From NCBI GenBank assembly GCA_903921405.1, contig CAIXPV010000131.1, positions 1 through 6,436 on the forward strand: DNA of 6,436 nt, read 5' to 3'. This document shows, piece after piece, positions 6,126 to 6,436 of this stretch. Source of the stretch: an uncultured Actinomycetes bacterium. GTDB lineage: Bacteria; Actinomycetota; Actinomycetes; Nanopelagicales; Nanopelagicaceae. Under the pieces are notes generated by a model. That model had not been told where the DNA came from. It was given only the letters and a program-made list of their open reading frames with translations, and ran no database searches. How positions within the stretch are numbered: position 1 is the first letter of the stretch; the number at the start of each line of letters is the position of its first letter. Position numbers and translations under genes: made by a program.

Positions 6126-6436
6126 TATTCGGCCATAAATTACAAGCCCGGCGAAGAATATCCACTGAAGGGCATATGCCATATGAGGACCATCGCTTAA
6201 CTCCGGTAACTGCGCGGTGACTGATGGTGTTAGCGATGGATCAGAGCCGGAGAGTAAATCTATGTAGAAATTCTCGGTCTGCAAACGCGACTGTGCATTT
6301 AATTCTCTCACTAATGATGTTCCACTTTCTGGAAGTGCAAAGAATGAACCTTGAGGCAGAGAAGAGTCCAGACGTAAGCGTCCAGTAATCTGAACTGTTC
6401 CAGATGGTGCAGAAACTATAACGGGGGGAGTGGTTG
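6105..6436 (-). CDS. SURF1-family cytochrome c oxidase assembly protein (C-terminal part)
   Basis: The reverse strand is open from the window edge to a TAA at 6107-6105, giving 109 residues; the N-terminus lies beyond 6436. The visible part starts with a Pro-rich strand and TVQITGRLR (13-21), a pattern typical of the SURF1 periplasmic domain. It continues with ENFYIDLL (54-61) and LPELSDGPHMAYALQWIFFA (76-95), and ends in a basic tail IRRAR. YALQWIFFAGLVIYGRILI (87-105) is the second of the two membrane helices expected for SURF1, and the GPHxxYALQW lead-in is the strongest family mark. SURF1 proteins aid heme a insertion into aa3-type cytochrome c oxidase. The gene is convergent with the ABC exporter and overlaps its last 21 bases. 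A GTG at 6311-6309 is internal and not the real start. Identification is from remembered family pattern. Confidence 0.82.
   Translation of the reverse strand, partial: TTPPVIVSAPSGTVQITGRLRLDSSLPQGSFFALPESGTSLVRELNAQSRLQTENFYIDLLSGSDPSLTPSVTAQLPELSDGPHMAYALQWIFFAGLVIYGRILIRRAR
6109..6150. terminator. Two-tier inverted repeat at the convergent junction; possible weak bidirectional terminator
   Basis: A perfect 7-bp stem (GCCGAAT at 6116-6122 with ATTCGGC at 6127-6133) has a 4-nt loop, TAGT, containing the last bases of the exporter stop. It is enclosed by a second 6-bp pairing, CGGGCT at 6109-6114 with AGCCCG at 6145-6150. The position between two convergent genes suits a bidirectional terminator. 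No T-run follows on either strand, so it is not a classic intrinsic terminator. It also lies inside the SURF1 coding sequence, so part of the symmetry may be coincidental. Confidence 0.4.

Noticed and set aside
6171..6185. GGCATATGCC palindrome and paired CATATG sites
   Set aside because: Short A/T-centred symmetry within SURF1 coding sequence, of a size expected by chance.
1..6436. A novel defence, mobile or other undescribed system
   Set aside because: All coding space is taken by recognisable housekeeping families. There are no direct repeats, integrase or transposase genes, or local composition shifts visible by eye.

Overview
The window is almost entirely coding and carries most of a SUF iron-sulfur cluster assembly operon of actinobacterial type on the + strand. 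The order is sufB (last 14 codons only) - sufD - Rieske-type ferredoxin - sufC - sufS - sufU - sufT. This set (SufU rather than SufE, a small Rieske protein between sufD and sufC, and a DUF59/SufT gene at the end) matches the SUF operons I know from Streptomyces and relatives. The protein motifs also look actinobacterial. Base composition is only in the mid-40s % GC by eye, and the coding is dense with overlapping stops and starts. That suggests a low-GC, streamlined actinobacterium, for example the freshwater Nanopelagicales/acI group. The taxon is an inference, not something the sequence proves.

Layout: 1-47 is the 3' end of sufB, and 47-3891 holds five genes with junctions of -1 to +11 nt. 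sufT follows after 26 nt (3918-4229). A single-polypeptide ABC exporter follows after another 24 nt (4254-6125), with its own Shine-Dalgarno, so it may be the last gene of the transcript. From 6436 back to 6105 on the - strand lies the C-terminal part of a SURF1-family cytochrome c oxidase assembly protein. It runs convergently and overlaps the exporter's 3' end by 21 bp. The operon promoter and any SufR-type regulator must lie upstream of the window.

How the genes work together: SufS removes sulfur from cysteine. SufU accepts it as a zinc-dependent sulfurtransferase. The SufB-SufC-SufD ATPase complex builds the cluster, and SufT probably helps maturation or transfer. The Rieske protein is a plausible electron carrier, but its role in SUF operons is not established. 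The ABC exporter's substrate is unknown. Neither the exporter nor SURF1 is a known core SUF component.

I found no mobile element, CRISPR array, tRNA or rRNA, and no gene-free stretch longer than 26 bases. The window is mainly an ordinary housekeeping region. The points worth a second look are the exporter attached to the SUF operon, a cysteine-free SufD, two strong inverted repeats inside coding sequence, and the overlapping convergent junction with a hairpin across the stop codon.
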